Positions 1-10,188 are shown, numbered from the stretch's first letter. The stretch is 64,000 nucleotides of DNA from Streptomyces sp. Ru62 (GCF_002920615.1 NZ_PQSU01000023.1:1-64000); one strand, 5' to 3'. Notes: generated from the sequence alone by a model not told the origin. Made by a program: numbers and translations.

Positions 1-1
1 A

Positions 2-3000
2 GTGTCGTCCTTCGGTATCAGCGGCACCAACGTCCACACCATCATCGAGGAGGCCCCGGCCGAGGAGCCCGCGCCGGACACGGACGCGGCGCCTGCCCCG
101 CTGCTGCCGCTCGTGATCTCCGGGGCCACCCCCGAGGCCCTGGCCGCGCAGGCCGCACGGCTGCGCGCGGTCGCCGACCGGCCGCTGCCCGACCTCGCCC
201 GCTCCCTGACCACGGGCCGCGCCGCCCTCACCCACCGGGCCGCCGTCGTGGCCCGCGACCGGGACGAACTCCTCACCGGACTCACCGCGCTGGCCGACGG
301 CACCGCATCGGACACCGTGGTCCGCGGCCGGCCCGCCGGCGGCAAGGTCGCCTTCCTCTTCACCGGCCAGGGCGCCCAGCGCCCCGGCATGGGCCGCGCC
401 CTGTACGCCGCCCACCCGGTCTTCCGGCGGGCGCTCGACGAGGTCTGCCAGGCGCTCGACGCCCACCTCGACCGCCCGCTGCGGGACGTGATGTGGGCCG
501 AGCCCGGCACCGAGGACGCCGGCCTGCTCGACCACACCCTCTACACGCAGAGCGCCCTGTTCGCCGTCGAGACCGCCCTGTACCGGCTGCTGGAGTCCGC
601 CGGCGTACGGCCCGACCGGCTCGCGGGGCACTCCATCGGCGAACTGACGGCCGCCCACGTGGCCGGGGTCTGGGCCCTGGCGGACGCCGCCCGGCTGGTC
701 GCCGCCCGCGGCCGGCTGATGCAGGCGCTGCCCGCCGGCGGCGCGATGCTCGCCGTCGACGCCACCGAGGAGGAGGTGCTGGAGCACCTCGGCCCCGAGG
801 TGTCCGTCGCCGCCGTCAACGGGCCCCGCGCCGTCGTCGTCTCCGGCACCGAGGCCGCCGTCTCCGCCGTCGCCGAGGCGTTCTCCGACCGCCGCACCAA
901 GCGGCTGCGGGTCAGCCACGCCTTCCACTCCCCGCTGATGGACCCGATGCTGGCGGAGTTCGAGAAGACGGCCCGCGAGCTGCGGTACGCGCCGCCCGCC
1001 ATCCCCGTCGTCTCCGACGTGACCGGCGCACGCGCGAGCGAGGACGAGCTGTGCGCGCCCGAGTACTGGGTCCGGCACGTCCGCGAAGCGGTCCGCTTCG
1101 GCGACGGCGTCCGGACGCTGGAGGCCGACGGCGTGCGCACCTTCCTCGAACTCGGTCCCGACGCCGTCCTGTCGGCCATGGGCGTGCAGGCCGTCGCCGA
1201 CGCCGAACGGTCGGCGTTCGTCCCCGCGCTGCGCCGGGACCGCGACGAGGAGCAGACCTTCGCGACGCTGCTCGGCGCCGCCCACGTGCGCGGTGTGACG
1301 GTCGACTGGCAACGGGTCTTCGCCGGTACCGGCGCCCGCCGCACCGATCTGCCGACCTACGCCTTCCAGCGGCGGCGGCTGTGGCTGGACGACGAGCCGG
1401 GCGCGGTCACCGACGCCGGCGGGCTGGGCCAGGCACCGGCCGGCCACCCGATGCTCGGCGCCGCCCTCGAACTCGCCGGCGACGACCAGGTGGCGCTCAC
1501 CGGCCGGCTGTCCCTCGCCACCCACCCGTGGCTCGCGGACCACTCCGTGGCCGGGGTCGTCCTCGTCCCGGGCAGCGCCTTCGTCGAACTGGCCGTCCAG
1601 GCCGGCGACCGCACACACTGCCCGCGTGTGGAGGAACTCACCCTGGAACGGCCCCTGGTCCTGCCCGAGCGGGGCGCCGTCCACCTCCAGGTGGCCGCGG
1701 CGGCCCCCGACGCCGACGGGCGCCGGCGGCTGACCGTGCACGCCCGGCCCGAGGGCGCGGACGGGGAGTGGACCCGGCACGCCGCCGGCGTCCTCGCCCC
1801 GCACACCGCCCAGGAACCGGCCGCCGTCACCGACTGGCCGCCCGCCGGAGCCGTCACCGTGGACGTCACCGGCACCTACGACCACCTCGCCGAGCAGGGC
1901 TACCACTACGGCCCGACCTTCCGCTGCCTGCGCGGCGCCTGGCGGCTCGGCGAGGAGGTGTGGGCCGAACTCGCCCTGCCCGACGCCGAAGCGGCCGACG
2001 GCTTCGCACTGCACCCCGCGCTGCTCGACTCCACGCTGCACGCCATCGACCTGCTCGCCGGCCAGGACCCGACCGTGATGACCCTGCCCTTCTCCTGGGA
2101 GGGCGTCACCCTGCACGCCACCGGCGCCACGGCCGTCCGGCTGCGCCTCACCCCGCACGGCACCGACCACATGACCCTGCGCCTGTACGACGGCACGGGC
2201 GCCCCCGTGGCCGAGGTGACCGCGCTGCGCGTCCGCCAGGTCACCACCGAGCAACTGCAAGCGGCCGCACCCGCCCCCGGCGACCTGTTCCGTGTGCGCT
2301 GGACCGAACTCCCGCTCACCCTCACCGACCCGGCCCCCGAGCCCCGCACCCTCACCGTGACGGCGGACGGTTCCGAGACGCCCACCGCCGCCCCGGACGG
2401 CGAACCCGGTGCCGACCTGCCCGCGCTGGCGCGTCGGACCGCCGTGCAGGCCCTCGCCGCGCTGCGGCGGGACCTCGCCGGCGTGCCGGAGGGCGGTGCG
2501 CCGCTGGTGGTGGTGACCCGGTCCGCCGTCGCCGTGCACGCCGACGCCGTGCCCGACCCGGCGCAGGCCGTGCTCTGGGGCATGGTGCGGGCGGCGGCGG
2601 TCGAGCACCCCGGCCGGTTCGTGCTCGTCGACACCGACGACGACCCGGCCTCGGCCGCCGTCCTCCCGGCCGCCGTGGCCACCGGCGCACCCGAACTCGC
2701 CCTGCGCGCGGGCACGGTGCACGTGCCGGAACTGGCCAGGGCCACGGACGCGGAGCCCGGCCCGGCGCCCGCGCTGGATCCCGACGGCACCGTCCTCGTC
2801 ACCGGCGGTACCGGCAGCCTCGGCCGGCTGCTGGCCCGGCACCTGGTCACCCGGCACGGCGTGCGCCACCTGCTGCTGACCGGCCGAAGCGGGCGCCTGT
2901 CCGAGCCCGGCGCCCTGGACGACCTCACCGCCCTCGGCGCGCAGGTGACCGTCGCCGCCTGCGACGCCACCGAACGGGACGCGCTCGCCGCCCTGCTGGC

Positions 3001-4129
3001 GTCCGTGCCGGCCGAGCACCCGCTGACCGCCGTGGTGCACGCCGCCGGCGTCCTGGACGACGGGCTGCTCACCGACCTGACCCCCGAGCGGCTGGAGGCG
3101 GTGATGCGCCCGAAGGCCGACGCCGCCTGGCATCTGCACGAGCTGACCCGTGACCTCGGTCTCGCCGCGTTCGTCCTGTTCTCCTCCGCCGCCGGCACCC
3201 TTGGCGCGGCGGGGCAGGCCAACTACGCCGCCGGGAACGCCTTCCTGGACGCCCTCGCCGCGCGGCGCCGTGCCGACGGGCTGCCGGCCCTGTCGCTGGG
3301 CTGGGGACTGTGGGACACGGGGGAGGGCATGGCGGCCGGTCTCGGCGAGACGGAGCTGCGCCGGCTGGCACGTGACGGCATCCTGCCGCTGCCCGCCGAC
3401 CGCGCGCTGGACCTGTTCGACCGGGCGCTGACCGAGGCGGGCAGCCCGGCCGCCGACCGCGCCCTGCTGCTCCCGGTCCACGTCCAGGTCACCGCCGACG
3501 CCCCCGCCCTGGTGCGGGGCCTCGCCCCGGCGGCCGTACGCCGCACCGCCCGGCCGGCGGCCACCGAGGCGCCGGCAGCCGTCGAGTCGCTGCCGCGGCG
3601 GCTGGCCCGGCTGAGCGCCGCCGACGCCGTGCGGCTGCTGGTGGAGACGGTGTGCGGGCACGTCGCCGACGTCCTCGGACACGGCTCCGGCAGCGCCGTC
3701 GACCCGCAGCGTTCCCTGGGCGACCTGGGCGTGGACTCGCTCGCCGCCCTGGACCTGCGCAACCGGCTGAGCGCCGACACCGGCCTGCGGCTGTCCACCA
3801 CCCTCACCTTCGACTACCCGACCTCCGAAGCCCTCGCACGGCACCTCTTCGAGGAACTGGGCGGCGACACCTCCGGCGACCCGGTCGACATCGAGGCCGA
3901 AGTGGTACGGCTGGAGACGCTGTTGGGTACGGCGCTGGACTCGGCCGCGCTGGACGAGGAGCAGCGGGCCCGGGTGGCCGCCCGGCTGCGCACCCTGAGC
4001 GCGCGCTGGGACGGCACCGGCGAGTGGCGGGAGAGCGCCACCGGTACCACCGGGGACACGGGACTGGAGACGGCCACGGCCGACGAGCTGTTCGACATCC
4101 TGGACGACGAACTGGGCAGCTTCAGCTGA
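2..4129 (+). CDS. Type I modular polyketide synthase, C-terminal module (KS end-AT-DH-KR-ACP), 5' partial
   Basis: This is the end of a larger PKS gene that enters from the left; residues 1-20 are the last strand of a ketosynthase (SSFGISGTN). The AT follows (about 110-405), with nucleophile Ser211 in GHSIGE and an HAFH motif, which in this family indicates malonyl-CoA. The DH (about 480-750) has His514 in HSVAGVVLVP and an LLDSTLH aspartate motif, so it looks active. The KR (about 780-1120) has a GGTGSLG cofactor loop at 935, Ser1062, Tyr1075, Asn1079 and an LDD motif, which is the B-type signature. The ACP carries Ser1246 in GVDSL. There is no ER and no thioesterase. The last 95 residues are an acidic and helical tail ending ELFDILDDELGSFS, typical of a C-terminal docking domain, so the chain is probably passed to another protein. 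The expected module outcome is a two-carbon extension reduced to a trans double bond. Confidence 0.95.
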   Translation: MSSFGISGTNVHTIIEEAPAEEPAPDTDAAPAPLLPLVISGATPEALAAQAARLRAVADRPLPDLARSLTTGRAALTHRAAVVARDRDELLTGLTALADGTASDTVVRGRPAGGKVAFLFTGQGAQRPGMGRALYAAHPVFRRALDEVCQALDAHLDRPLRDVMWAEPGTEDAGLLDHTLYTQSALFAVETALYRLLESAGVRPDRLAGHSIGELTAAHVAGVWALADAARLVAARGRLMQALPAGGAMLAVDATEEEVLEHLGPEVSVAAVNGPRAVVVSGTEAAVSAVAEAFSDRRTKRLRVSHAFHSPLMDPMLAEFEKTARELRYAPPAIPVVSDVTGARASEDELCAPEYWVRHVREAVRFGDGVRTLEADGVRTFLELGPDAVLSAMGVQAVADAERSAFVPALRRDRDEEQTFATLLGAAHVRGVTVDWQRVFAGTGARRTDLPTYAFQRRRLWLDDEPGAVTDAGGLGQAPAGHPMLGAALELAGDDQVALTGRLSLATHPWLADHSVAGVVLVPGSAFVELAVQAGDRTHCPRVEELTLERPLVLPERGAVHLQVAAAAPDADGRRRLTVHARPEGADGEWTRHAAGVLAPHTAQEPAAVTDWPPAGAVTVDVTGTYDHLAEQGYHYGPTFRCLRGAWRLGEEVWAELALPDAEAADGFALHPALLDSTLHAIDLLAGQDPTVMTLPFSWEGVTLHATGATAVRLRLTPHGTDHMTLRLYDGTGAPVAEVTALRVRQVTTEQLQAAAPAPGDLFRVRWTELPLTLTDPAPEPRTLTVTADGSETPTAAPDGEPGADLPALARRTAVQALAALRRDLAGVPEGGAPLVVVTRSAVAVHADAVPDPAQAVLWGMVRAAAVEHPGRFVLVDTDDDPASAAVLPAAVATGAPELALRAGTVHVPELARATDAEPGPAPALDPDGTVLVTGGTGSLGRLLARHLVTRHGVRHLLLTGRSGRLSEPGALDDLTALGAQVTVAACDATERDALAALLASVPAEHPLTAVVHAAGVLDDGLLTDLTPERLEAVMRPKADAAWHLHELTRDLGLAAFVLFSSAAGTLGAAGQANYAAGNAFLDALAARRRADGLPALSLGWGLWDTGEGMAAGLGETELRRLARDGILPLPADRALDLFDRALTEAGSPAADRALLLPVHVQVTADAPALVRGLAPAAVRRTARPAATEAPAAVESLPRRLARLSAADAVRLLVETVCGHVADVLGHGSGSAVDPQRSLGDLGVDSLAALDLRNRLSADTGLRLSTTLTFDYPTSEALARHLFEELGGDTSGDPVDIEAEVVRLETLLGTALDSAALDEEQRARVAARLRTLSARWDGTGEWRESATGTTGDTGLETATADELFDILDDELGSFS

Positions 4130-4141
4130 GGCGCACGCCCG

Positions 4142-4189
4142 ACGGAGCGCGGCTCCACCGGAGGTCTCTCCGGTGGAGCCGCGCTCCGT
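4142..4189. terminator. Perfect 22-bp hairpin between convergent genes
   Basis: Positions 4142-4163 pair perfectly with 4168-4189 around the loop GTCT. It starts 12 bases after the PKS stop and lies 42 bases beyond the stop of the opposing LAL gene, so it can serve both strands as a bidirectional terminator. There is no T-tract, which is usual for Streptomyces terminators. Confidence 0.85.
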
Positions 4190-4230
4190 TCGGTGCTCCC
4201 GGTCCGTGGACGGCGAGCCGCCGGGACCGC

Positions 4231-7020
4231 TCAGCCCGCGGACGAGTGGGTGCTGGCCCAGCGGTCCGACAGCTTCGGTATGCGGTGGTCCAGCATCTTC
4301 GACGGCAGCTCCGAACGGTTGGCCACGTTCAGCTTGCGGTAGACCCGGGTGAGGTGCTGCTCCACCGTGCTGATCGTGACGTGCAGGCGGGCGCTGATCT
4401 CCCGGTTGGTGTACCCGAGCGCGGCCAGCCCGGCGACCCGGCACTCCGCGTCGCTCAGGATGGCGGGGCCGGCGTCGGACTCGGCGCTGTCGGTGCGTAC
4501 CGGGTCCTCCAGCAGGTGCGCGTCGACCGGCGACTCGATGCGGCAGGCCTCGGCCTCCCGTGCCGCCTGCCGCGCCACCAGCCGGGCCCGGGCGTACTCG
4601 CCGAGTTCGTAGTGCGCCGCGGAGAGGTCGGCGTACGCCTGGGCCAGTGCGTACCGGTCGCCGCACGCCTTGAGCAGGTCGATCGACTCGCGCAGCAGCG
4701 AGGCGCGGCGGTGCGGCTTGCAGGTGGCTGCCAGCAGGCGCAGCGCCATCGCCCGGGCCCTGGAACTGTGCCCACCGGGCAGCCGCAGCTGTTCCTCGGC
4801 CCACTCCCGGGCGGTGCGGGCCTTCCCGATCCGCAGGTTGGCCAGGGCCAGGTCGGACCGCCAGGGGATGCCCTTCTGCAGGCTGGGGTTGCCTTCCCGG
4901 AGCAGCCGTCCGCAGGTCTCGAAGTCGCCCAGTGCCGCGAAGGGCCGTTCGGTGGCGAGGAAGTGGTGACCGCGGGCACGCAGGTACTGGATGCCGAACA
5001 CGGTGCGGAACATCGGTTCGGGCACATCGTGCTTGAGCAGTTCCTCGGCCTCGTCGTAGGAGCCCATGGCGGTGTGCGCGGAGATCGCCGTCGACAGCGG
5101 GAGGCCGATGAGCACACCCCAGCTCTCGGCGCGCAGGGTGCCGAGCGCGGCGAGCGCGCCCTGCGACGCGGTGGTCACGTCACCCTGGAGCAGGGCGATC
5201 TCCGCCCGGATGCTGCCGAGCAGGGCCTGCCAGGTCGTCGCCCGGCGTTCCACGGCCCGCTCCAGCAGCGCGGCACAGGCCTCGGCGGCGATCGCGGGCC
5301 GGTCCGCGTGGGCGACCGCGAGCAGTGACATGGCGACCAACTCCAGGTTGAGGTGGTCGAGTTGGTGGCCCTGGAGGGCCTGGGCGACGGCCGCAGCGGA
5401 GTCGTCGGTGGCCTCACCGCCGATGAGCGCGGCCACCCGGGCGGCCAGTCCGCCGGCACCGGCGTGCGCCTGCCGGCGGTGCGGGTCGAGGCCGGCCATG
5501 GGAGCGCCCTTGCCGGGGAGCGCCACGCCGTAGAACCACTGCCGCACGAACTCGACCTCGGCGACGATCTGGGCGTCGGCGGGCGACTGCGCGTGGACGA
5601 GGGTGGCGACGGCCTGGGCGGCCAGTTCGGTGTCGCCCTGCCACAGCAGGTACCGCAGGACGGTGGCGGCGTCCCGCATGCTCAGTTCGCCGGCGAGCGC
5701 GGCCTCGCGCAGTGGTTCCAGGTGGGGGGCGGCCGCTGCCGGGTTGGTGCGCCATTCGGCGCGCGCGAGGGCCACCGACAGCGCGTGGCGTTCCCGTTCG
5801 TCGGCGCAGTCGCCCAGGACCAGGCCGAGGTAGTCGGTGCAGCGCTCCACGTCGTCCGCGGCCAGTGCCTGATCCGCGGCGGTGCGCAGGATGCCCGCCC
5901 CCCAGCCCGCCGGGACGAGCTGCGCGAGATGGAGGTGGCGTGCCACTTCGACGGCCGGGGCGCCGGAACGGTACAGCATGTGGGCGATCCGGCCGTGCAG
6001 CCGGGTGCGGGCGACGACGTCCATGTCCTCCAGCACGGCCGCGGCGGCGGTCGGGTGCCGGAAGGCGTGACCGTCCAGCAGACCCGAGGAGTTGAGGACG
6101 TCCACGGCTTCCTGGGTGCCGGCCGGTGTGGTGCCGGCCAGCTCCCCCACGGGGACGGTCCCCGCCAGGGTGCCGAGCGCGGCCACTGCCCGGGCCACCC
6201 GGACGTGGCCCGGCTCGCCGCGGTGCAGCAGGGACAGCACCGCCTGGCGGTAGGCGGCGCCGGCGACGGGCGGTCCGATCTCGGGGGCGACGTGGGTGCT
6301 GTCGTCCAGCAGGGCGTGGACGAGGAGCGGGCTGCCTGCGGTGGCCCGGTGGTAGGCGTCGCGGATGTGTGCGGGAAGGGCCCGGCCGGCCTGTGCGGCC
6401 AGCAGTTCGCCGACGCTCGCCTCCGACAGGGGAGCGAGGCGTACGCGTCGGTGCGGCTGGCGGAGCAGCTCCGTGTGCGCGGGCGAGCGGGTCTCCCCGA
6501 AGTGTCCCGAGGTGGCGCACACCACGAGGACCCGCCGGGAGCGGCTGCGGTGCAGCAGGTGGACGATGGTCTGTAACGAGGCCCGGTCCATGGCGTGGGC
6601 GTCGTCCACGGCGACGACCAGGGGCCGGTCGCCACCGGCCAGACGCAGCAGTGTTTCGACCGCCGTCTCGTGCCCGGCGGACGCGCCGACGGGCTCGTGC
6701 ACGGGGTCCGTGGGCCGGCGGACATCCGCCGAGGGGTGCGCTGCCGACGCGGCAGGGTGTGACATGGCGCACTCCGCTTCGGCATTGCGGAGCAATTGCC
6801 CGGCCAGACTCATCGGCTGATCTCGTTCGGCCGAACCGGCAGTACCGGTCAGTATGTGCGCGCCGGTGCTGTTCAGCGTGGTGAGGAATTCATGCACCAG
6901 CTGGGTCTTGCCCGATCCGGGACCACCCGTGATGATCACGAGACGGCCGTGTCCCCGCACGCTGTCAGTGAACGCCTCACCCAAGGCCTGCAGTTCTCGC
7001 GTACGGCCGAAAAGGTGCAT
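4231..7020 (-). CDS. LAL-family (large ATP-binding LuxR) transcriptional activator
   Basis: A 929-residue regulator of the LAL class, typical of macrolide and polyene clusters. The N-terminal STAND/AAA ATPase has Walker A GGPGSGKT (residues 32-39) and a Walker B-like LVVAVDDAH near 140. A long helical TPR-like middle follows. The C-terminus is a LuxR/GerE helix-turn-helix (LGYTNREISARLHVTISTVE). The chosen start has AGGGGGA a few bases upstream; the in-frame ATG seven codons earlier has no ribosome binding site. Codon 149 (6576-6574) is TTA, a rare leucine codon in Streptomyces that needs the bldA tRNA, so translation is probably developmentally gated. It lies convergent to the PKS at the cluster edge, which fits a pathway-specific activator of that cluster; the target is inferred. 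Confidence 0.92.
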   Translation of the reverse strand: MHLFGRTRELQALGEAFTDSVRGHGRLVIITGGPGSGKTQLVHEFLTTLNSTGAHILTGTAGSAERDQPMSLAGQLLRNAEAECAMSHPAASAAHPSADVRRPTDPVHEPVGASAGHETAVETLLRLAGGDRPLVVAVDDAHAMDRASLQTIVHLLHRSRSRRVLVVCATSGHFGETRSPAHTELLRQPHRRVRLAPLSEASVGELLAAQAGRALPAHIRDAYHRATAGSPLLVHALLDDSTHVAPEIGPPVAGAAYRQAVLSLLHRGEPGHVRVARAVAALGTLAGTVPVGELAGTTPAGTQEAVDVLNSSGLLDGHAFRHPTAAAAVLEDMDVVARTRLHGRIAHMLYRSGAPAVEVARHLHLAQLVPAGWGAGILRTAADQALAADDVERCTDYLGLVLGDCADERERHALSVALARAEWRTNPAAAAPHLEPLREAALAGELSMRDAATVLRYLLWQGDTELAAQAVATLVHAQSPADAQIVAEVEFVRQWFYGVALPGKGAPMAGLDPHRRQAHAGAGGLAARVAALIGGEATDDSAAAVAQALQGHQLDHLNLELVAMSLLAVAHADRPAIAAEACAALLERAVERRATTWQALLGSIRAEIALLQGDVTTASQGALAALGTLRAESWGVLIGLPLSTAISAHTAMGSYDEAEELLKHDVPEPMFRTVFGIQYLRARGHHFLATERPFAALGDFETCGRLLREGNPSLQKGIPWRSDLALANLRIGKARTAREWAEEQLRLPGGHSSRARAMALRLLAATCKPHRRASLLRESIDLLKACGDRYALAQAYADLSAAHYELGEYARARLVARQAAREAEACRIESPVDAHLLEDPVRTDSAESDAGPAILSDAECRVAGLAALGYTNREISARLHVTISTVEQHLTRVYRKLNVANRSELPSKMLDHRIPKLSDRWASTHSSAG

Positions 7021-7868
7021 CGAGGATCCCCCTAGATTCATTTTTTCGAGCGAGATGGTGCCCCGTTTCCCCCATGACGAGGCGGCGTCGTGCGACGCTG
7101 CGTGGAGAGTTTGTAAGGCGACGGCACTGTCGCAAAGGCGGCGCGCCGGGTCGGCTCGTAATCGGTCGGAACGGCCCCTGACCGGCGGCGAAGAGTATCG
7201 CATCGATGTACCCGAATGATTTCGGCCAATTTATGGCTGACTTTGGTTCGGATGTCCGCGGCTTTGCTGGTGAAGTACCGAATAAAGATTAGGTGCTCAT
7301 AGCAGGCAGAAACGCTATCTGTCCAGGCCAACGTTGTCAACTGCCGCCCTTGATGACTCCCTGCCCTACTGTGTGGATGGTCCACCGAGACGTCCTTTTA
7401 CAGTCCGTTGATTTACCGGACGGTTAAAGAAAGGGTCCGGACATCGTCAATCGTGACATCGGTCACGGGAAAGCGCTTCCGCTGCCCGTTCGGGCAGGGC
7501 CCATTGCCGGATGAACCTCTGTGCCCTTTGGGCCGAGGCCGTATACGAAGCGGGCGGGTCGGTTGCCCGTCCCGCCCGCTCCCCCTGGTCACGCGCTGTT
7601 TCCCCGGCACGGACCCCATGCGCGACGGGAAACCCGCCGACCGGCGGTCCCGGCCGGCCGGGGCGGGCCGTCGACACCGCCTGCGCACCGGTCGCGGCCG
7701 GTGTCTGGTACACCTGGGGCGGCGGCCACGGCGCCCAGCCCGGCCCTCATCGCCCTCCACCTCGGCGCCGGAATGATGGTGGAGGCCCGCCGGTCCGGCA
7801 CCAGGTGATGGTCAGTGACACCCGGGGCCGGCCTGGCCGGCCGGCGTACCGGCCTGCGCCGACTGATG
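7021..7868. other. 848-bp intergenic region with no supported gene; two small palindromes
   Basis: Neither strand has an ORF with convincing codon usage. The half nearest the LAL start is unusually AT-rich for this genome (for example 7205-7300), as expected of a promoter region. The dyad CGTGAC-ATCG-GTCACG (7452-7467) is followed at once by GGAAAGCGCTTCC, which holds the 8-bp palindrome AAGCGCTT. These could be operators for the LAL promoter or relics of a lost gene. Confidence 0.5.
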
Positions 7869-10025
7869 TCAGGGGCTCGTGAGGACGACCAGTTGCCGGG
7901 TCGCCCGGGTCATCGCGACATAGTGGTCGACCGCCCCTTCGACGCCCTCGCCGAACCTCTCCGGGTCGACCAGGACGACCAGGTCGAATTCCAGTCCCTT
8001 CGACAGCTCCGGCGTCAGGGAACGGACGCGGGCGCTCGGCCGGAACGCGGGATCGCCGATGACACAGGCGGTCCCGTCGGCGTGTGCGGCGAGCCAGGCG
8101 TCGAGGACCGAGCGCAGCTCCGAGACGGACCCGTGGACGACGGGGACGCCGTTGCTGCGGATGGACGTCGGCACGTTGGCGTCCGGCAGCACCGCCCGGA
8201 TGACCGGCTCGGCCTCCGTCATGATCTCCTCCGGCGTCCGGTAGTTGACGGTCAGGGACGCCAGGCGGATCCGGTCGAACCCCACCCGGGCGAGCCGCTC
8301 CTGCCACGACTCCGTGAACCCGTGCCGGGCCTGGGCGCGGTCCCCGACGATGGTGAAGCTCCGGGACGGGCACCGCAGGAGCAGCATCTGCCACTCCGCG
8401 TCGGTCAGTTCCTGCGCCTCGTCCACGACGACGTGCGCGAACGGCCCGGCGAGCAGGTCGGGGTCGGTAGCGGGCAGGGCGCTGTCGTCGACCAGGGAGT
8501 TCCGCATGTCCTGCCCGTGCAGCATGACCAGCACGCCTTCGCCGTCGTCGTAGGTGTGGGCTTCCAGCAGGTTGTCGACGACCCTGTCCATGCGCTCGCG
8601 TTCGGCGGCGAGTGCGGCGGCGTGCCGGCGCTTCTGCCGGGCCGTCTCCGGGTCGCCGAGCCGCTGCCGGGCCGCGTCCAGGAGCGGCAGGTCGGACACC
8701 GTCCAGGCCTGGGCCTCCGCGCGCTGCAACAGCCGCACCTCCTCACGGCTCAGCCACGGGGCGCACATCCGCAGATACGCCGGTACCGTCCAGAGGTCTC
8801 CGACGAGGTCGGCCGCCTCCAGCAGCGGCCAGGCACGGCCGAAGGCCGTGCGCAGCTCCCTGTTCCGCAGCAGCGACCTGCGCAGCAGTTCGGGCGGGGC
8901 GTCACCGTCGTGCTTGTCCACCAGGATGGTGAGCAGTTCCTCCCACACCTGCTCGCGCGCCTCGTTGTGCGGAGTACCGGGTTCCGCCGCGTCGAACGCC
9001 ACGGCCCAGTCATCGGCGGTCAGCCGGATGTCGGACCAGTGGGTGGTGACCGTCATGCCCTCGGCCGGCGGCTCCTCGTAGAACCCGACGGCCTTCTCGA
9101 TCGCCTTCACCATGTCCGCGGACGACTTCAGCCGGGCCACCTCCGGATCGGCCTCGGCCACCGCTGTGGCGCCCTCGGCGACCAGGTCCCGCAGGGTGCA
9201 CGTCTGCACGCCCTCCTCGCCGAGGCTGGGCAGGACGTCGGCGACGTAGGACAGGTACGGCCGGTGCGGACCGACGAACAGGACGCCGCCCCGGCGGTGA
9301 CCCAGGCGCGGGTCGGAGTGCAGGAGGTAGGCGGAGCGGTGCAGGGCGACCACGGTCTTCCCCGTGCCCGGACCGCCGTCCACGACGAGGGCGCCGCGCG
9401 AGCCCGCCCGGATCACCGCGTCCTGGTCGGCCTGGATGGTCCCGAGCACGTCCCGCATCCGCGGCGACCGGCTGCCGCCCAGACTGGCGATGAACGCGGA
9501 CTGGTCGTCCAGCGCGGCATGCCCGGCCAGCCCGTCCGGGGTGAACACCTCGTCCCAGTAGTCGGTGATCCGGCCATCGGTCCAGCGGTACCTGCGGCGG
9601 CTCACCAGACCCATCGGGTGCGCGTGGGTGGCTCCGAAGAACGGCTCGGCCGCGGGGGAGCGCCAGTCCACCAGCAGCCGGCGGCCCGCGTTGTCGGTGA
9701 GCCCGAGCCGGCCGACGTAGACCGGCTCCTGGCCGTCCGCGCCGACCATGCGTCCGAGGCACAGGTCCAGCCCGTAGCGGCGCAGGGCGCGCAGACGGCC
9801 GGTCAGCCGGTGGATCTCGGCATCCCGGTCCATCGCCTGCCGTCCCTGGCCGCCCGGCGCCCTGCGCTCGGCGTCGAGACGGTCGGAGAGCTCGGCGATC
9901 TGCTCCTCAAGACACTCCGCGATGGCCGTGAAGTGCCGCTCGTCGTCGGCGATCAGCGCCGGGTCGGCCTTGGCGGCGAGGCGGCCGGGGAGGTCGAAGG
10001 CGCGGGTGGGCAGGGGAAGTTTCAC
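7869..10025 (-). CDS. helR: HelR-type RNA polymerase-recycling ATPase / UvrD-like helicase
   Basis: A 718-residue superfamily 1 helicase-like protein of the HelD/HelR group. It opens with the recognisable DLPGRLAAKADPALIADDER segment and an N-terminal coiled coil (to about residue 75) that in the family reaches into the RNA polymerase channels. A conserved LGRMVGAD / VDWRSPAAEPFF block follows, then Walker A GGPGTGKT (Lys223), a DEAQELTDAEW Walker B region, and late helicase motifs (NYRTPEE, GLEFDLVVLVDPE). HelR proteins bind RNA polymerase, displace rifamycins and give tolerance; that is family knowledge. The GTG start has AAGGGAG 8 bases upstream. It lies 163 bases behind a macrolide-type glycosyltransferase on the same strand, probably as the second gene of a rifamycin-responsive operon. 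Confidence 0.88.
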   Translation of the reverse strand: MKLPLPTRAFDLPGRLAAKADPALIADDERHFTAIAECLEEQIAELSDRLDAERRAPGGQGRQAMDRDAEIHRLTGRLRALRRYGLDLCLGRMVGADGQEPVYVGRLGLTDNAGRRLLVDWRSPAAEPFFGATHAHPMGLVSRRRYRWTDGRITDYWDEVFTPDGLAGHAALDDQSAFIASLGGSRSPRMRDVLGTIQADQDAVIRAGSRGALVVDGGPGTGKTVVALHRSAYLLHSDPRLGHRRGGVLFVGPHRPYLSYVADVLPSLGEEGVQTCTLRDLVAEGATAVAEADPEVARLKSSADMVKAIEKAVGFYEEPPAEGMTVTTHWSDIRLTADDWAVAFDAAEPGTPHNEAREQVWEELLTILVDKHDGDAPPELLRRSLLRNRELRTAFGRAWPLLEAADLVGDLWTVPAYLRMCAPWLSREEVRLLQRAEAQAWTVSDLPLLDAARQRLGDPETARQKRRHAAALAAERERMDRVVDNLLEAHTYDDGEGVLVMLHGQDMRNSLVDDSALPATDPDLLAGPFAHVVVDEAQELTDAEWQMLLLRCPSRSFTIVGDRAQARHGFTESWQERLARVGFDRIRLASLTVNYRTPEEIMTEAEPVIRAVLPDANVPTSIRSNGVPVVHGSVSELRSVLDAWLAAHADGTACVIGDPAFRPSARVRSLTPELSKGLEFDLVVLVDPERFGEGVEGAVDHYVAMTRATRQLVVLTSP

Positions 10026-10188
10026 GTCAGGGGCTCCCTTGTGAGGCCGGTTGGGCCGTGGCAGGTGGCAGGTGGCAGGGCGGTGGGACGGTGGGACGGT
10101 GGGGTGAGGGACGGGGGCGACGAACCCGCGGCCACGACGCACGGTGCTGCGTGCCCCGCGTGGCCGCTCCCGGTCCAGGCCGACGGGC

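Noticed and set aside
541..3807. Long open frames antisense to the PKS and in its +1 frame (for example 493-3153 plus, 1906-3222 minus)
   Set aside because: They mirror the GC-rich third positions of the true gene and encode Arg/Pro/Ala-rich sequence with no domain.
7452..7480. CGTGAC-ATCG-GTCACG plus GGAAAGCGCTTCC as a CebR or CRP-type control site
   Set aside because: Neither element matches the CebR consensus and the GCGCTT part is not a full palindrome, so no regulator is named.
7408..7808. Possible small genes between the LAL and helR genes
   Set aside because: Codon usage is poor on both strands, there is no ribosome binding site with good spacing, and the products are Pro/Arg-rich without motifs.
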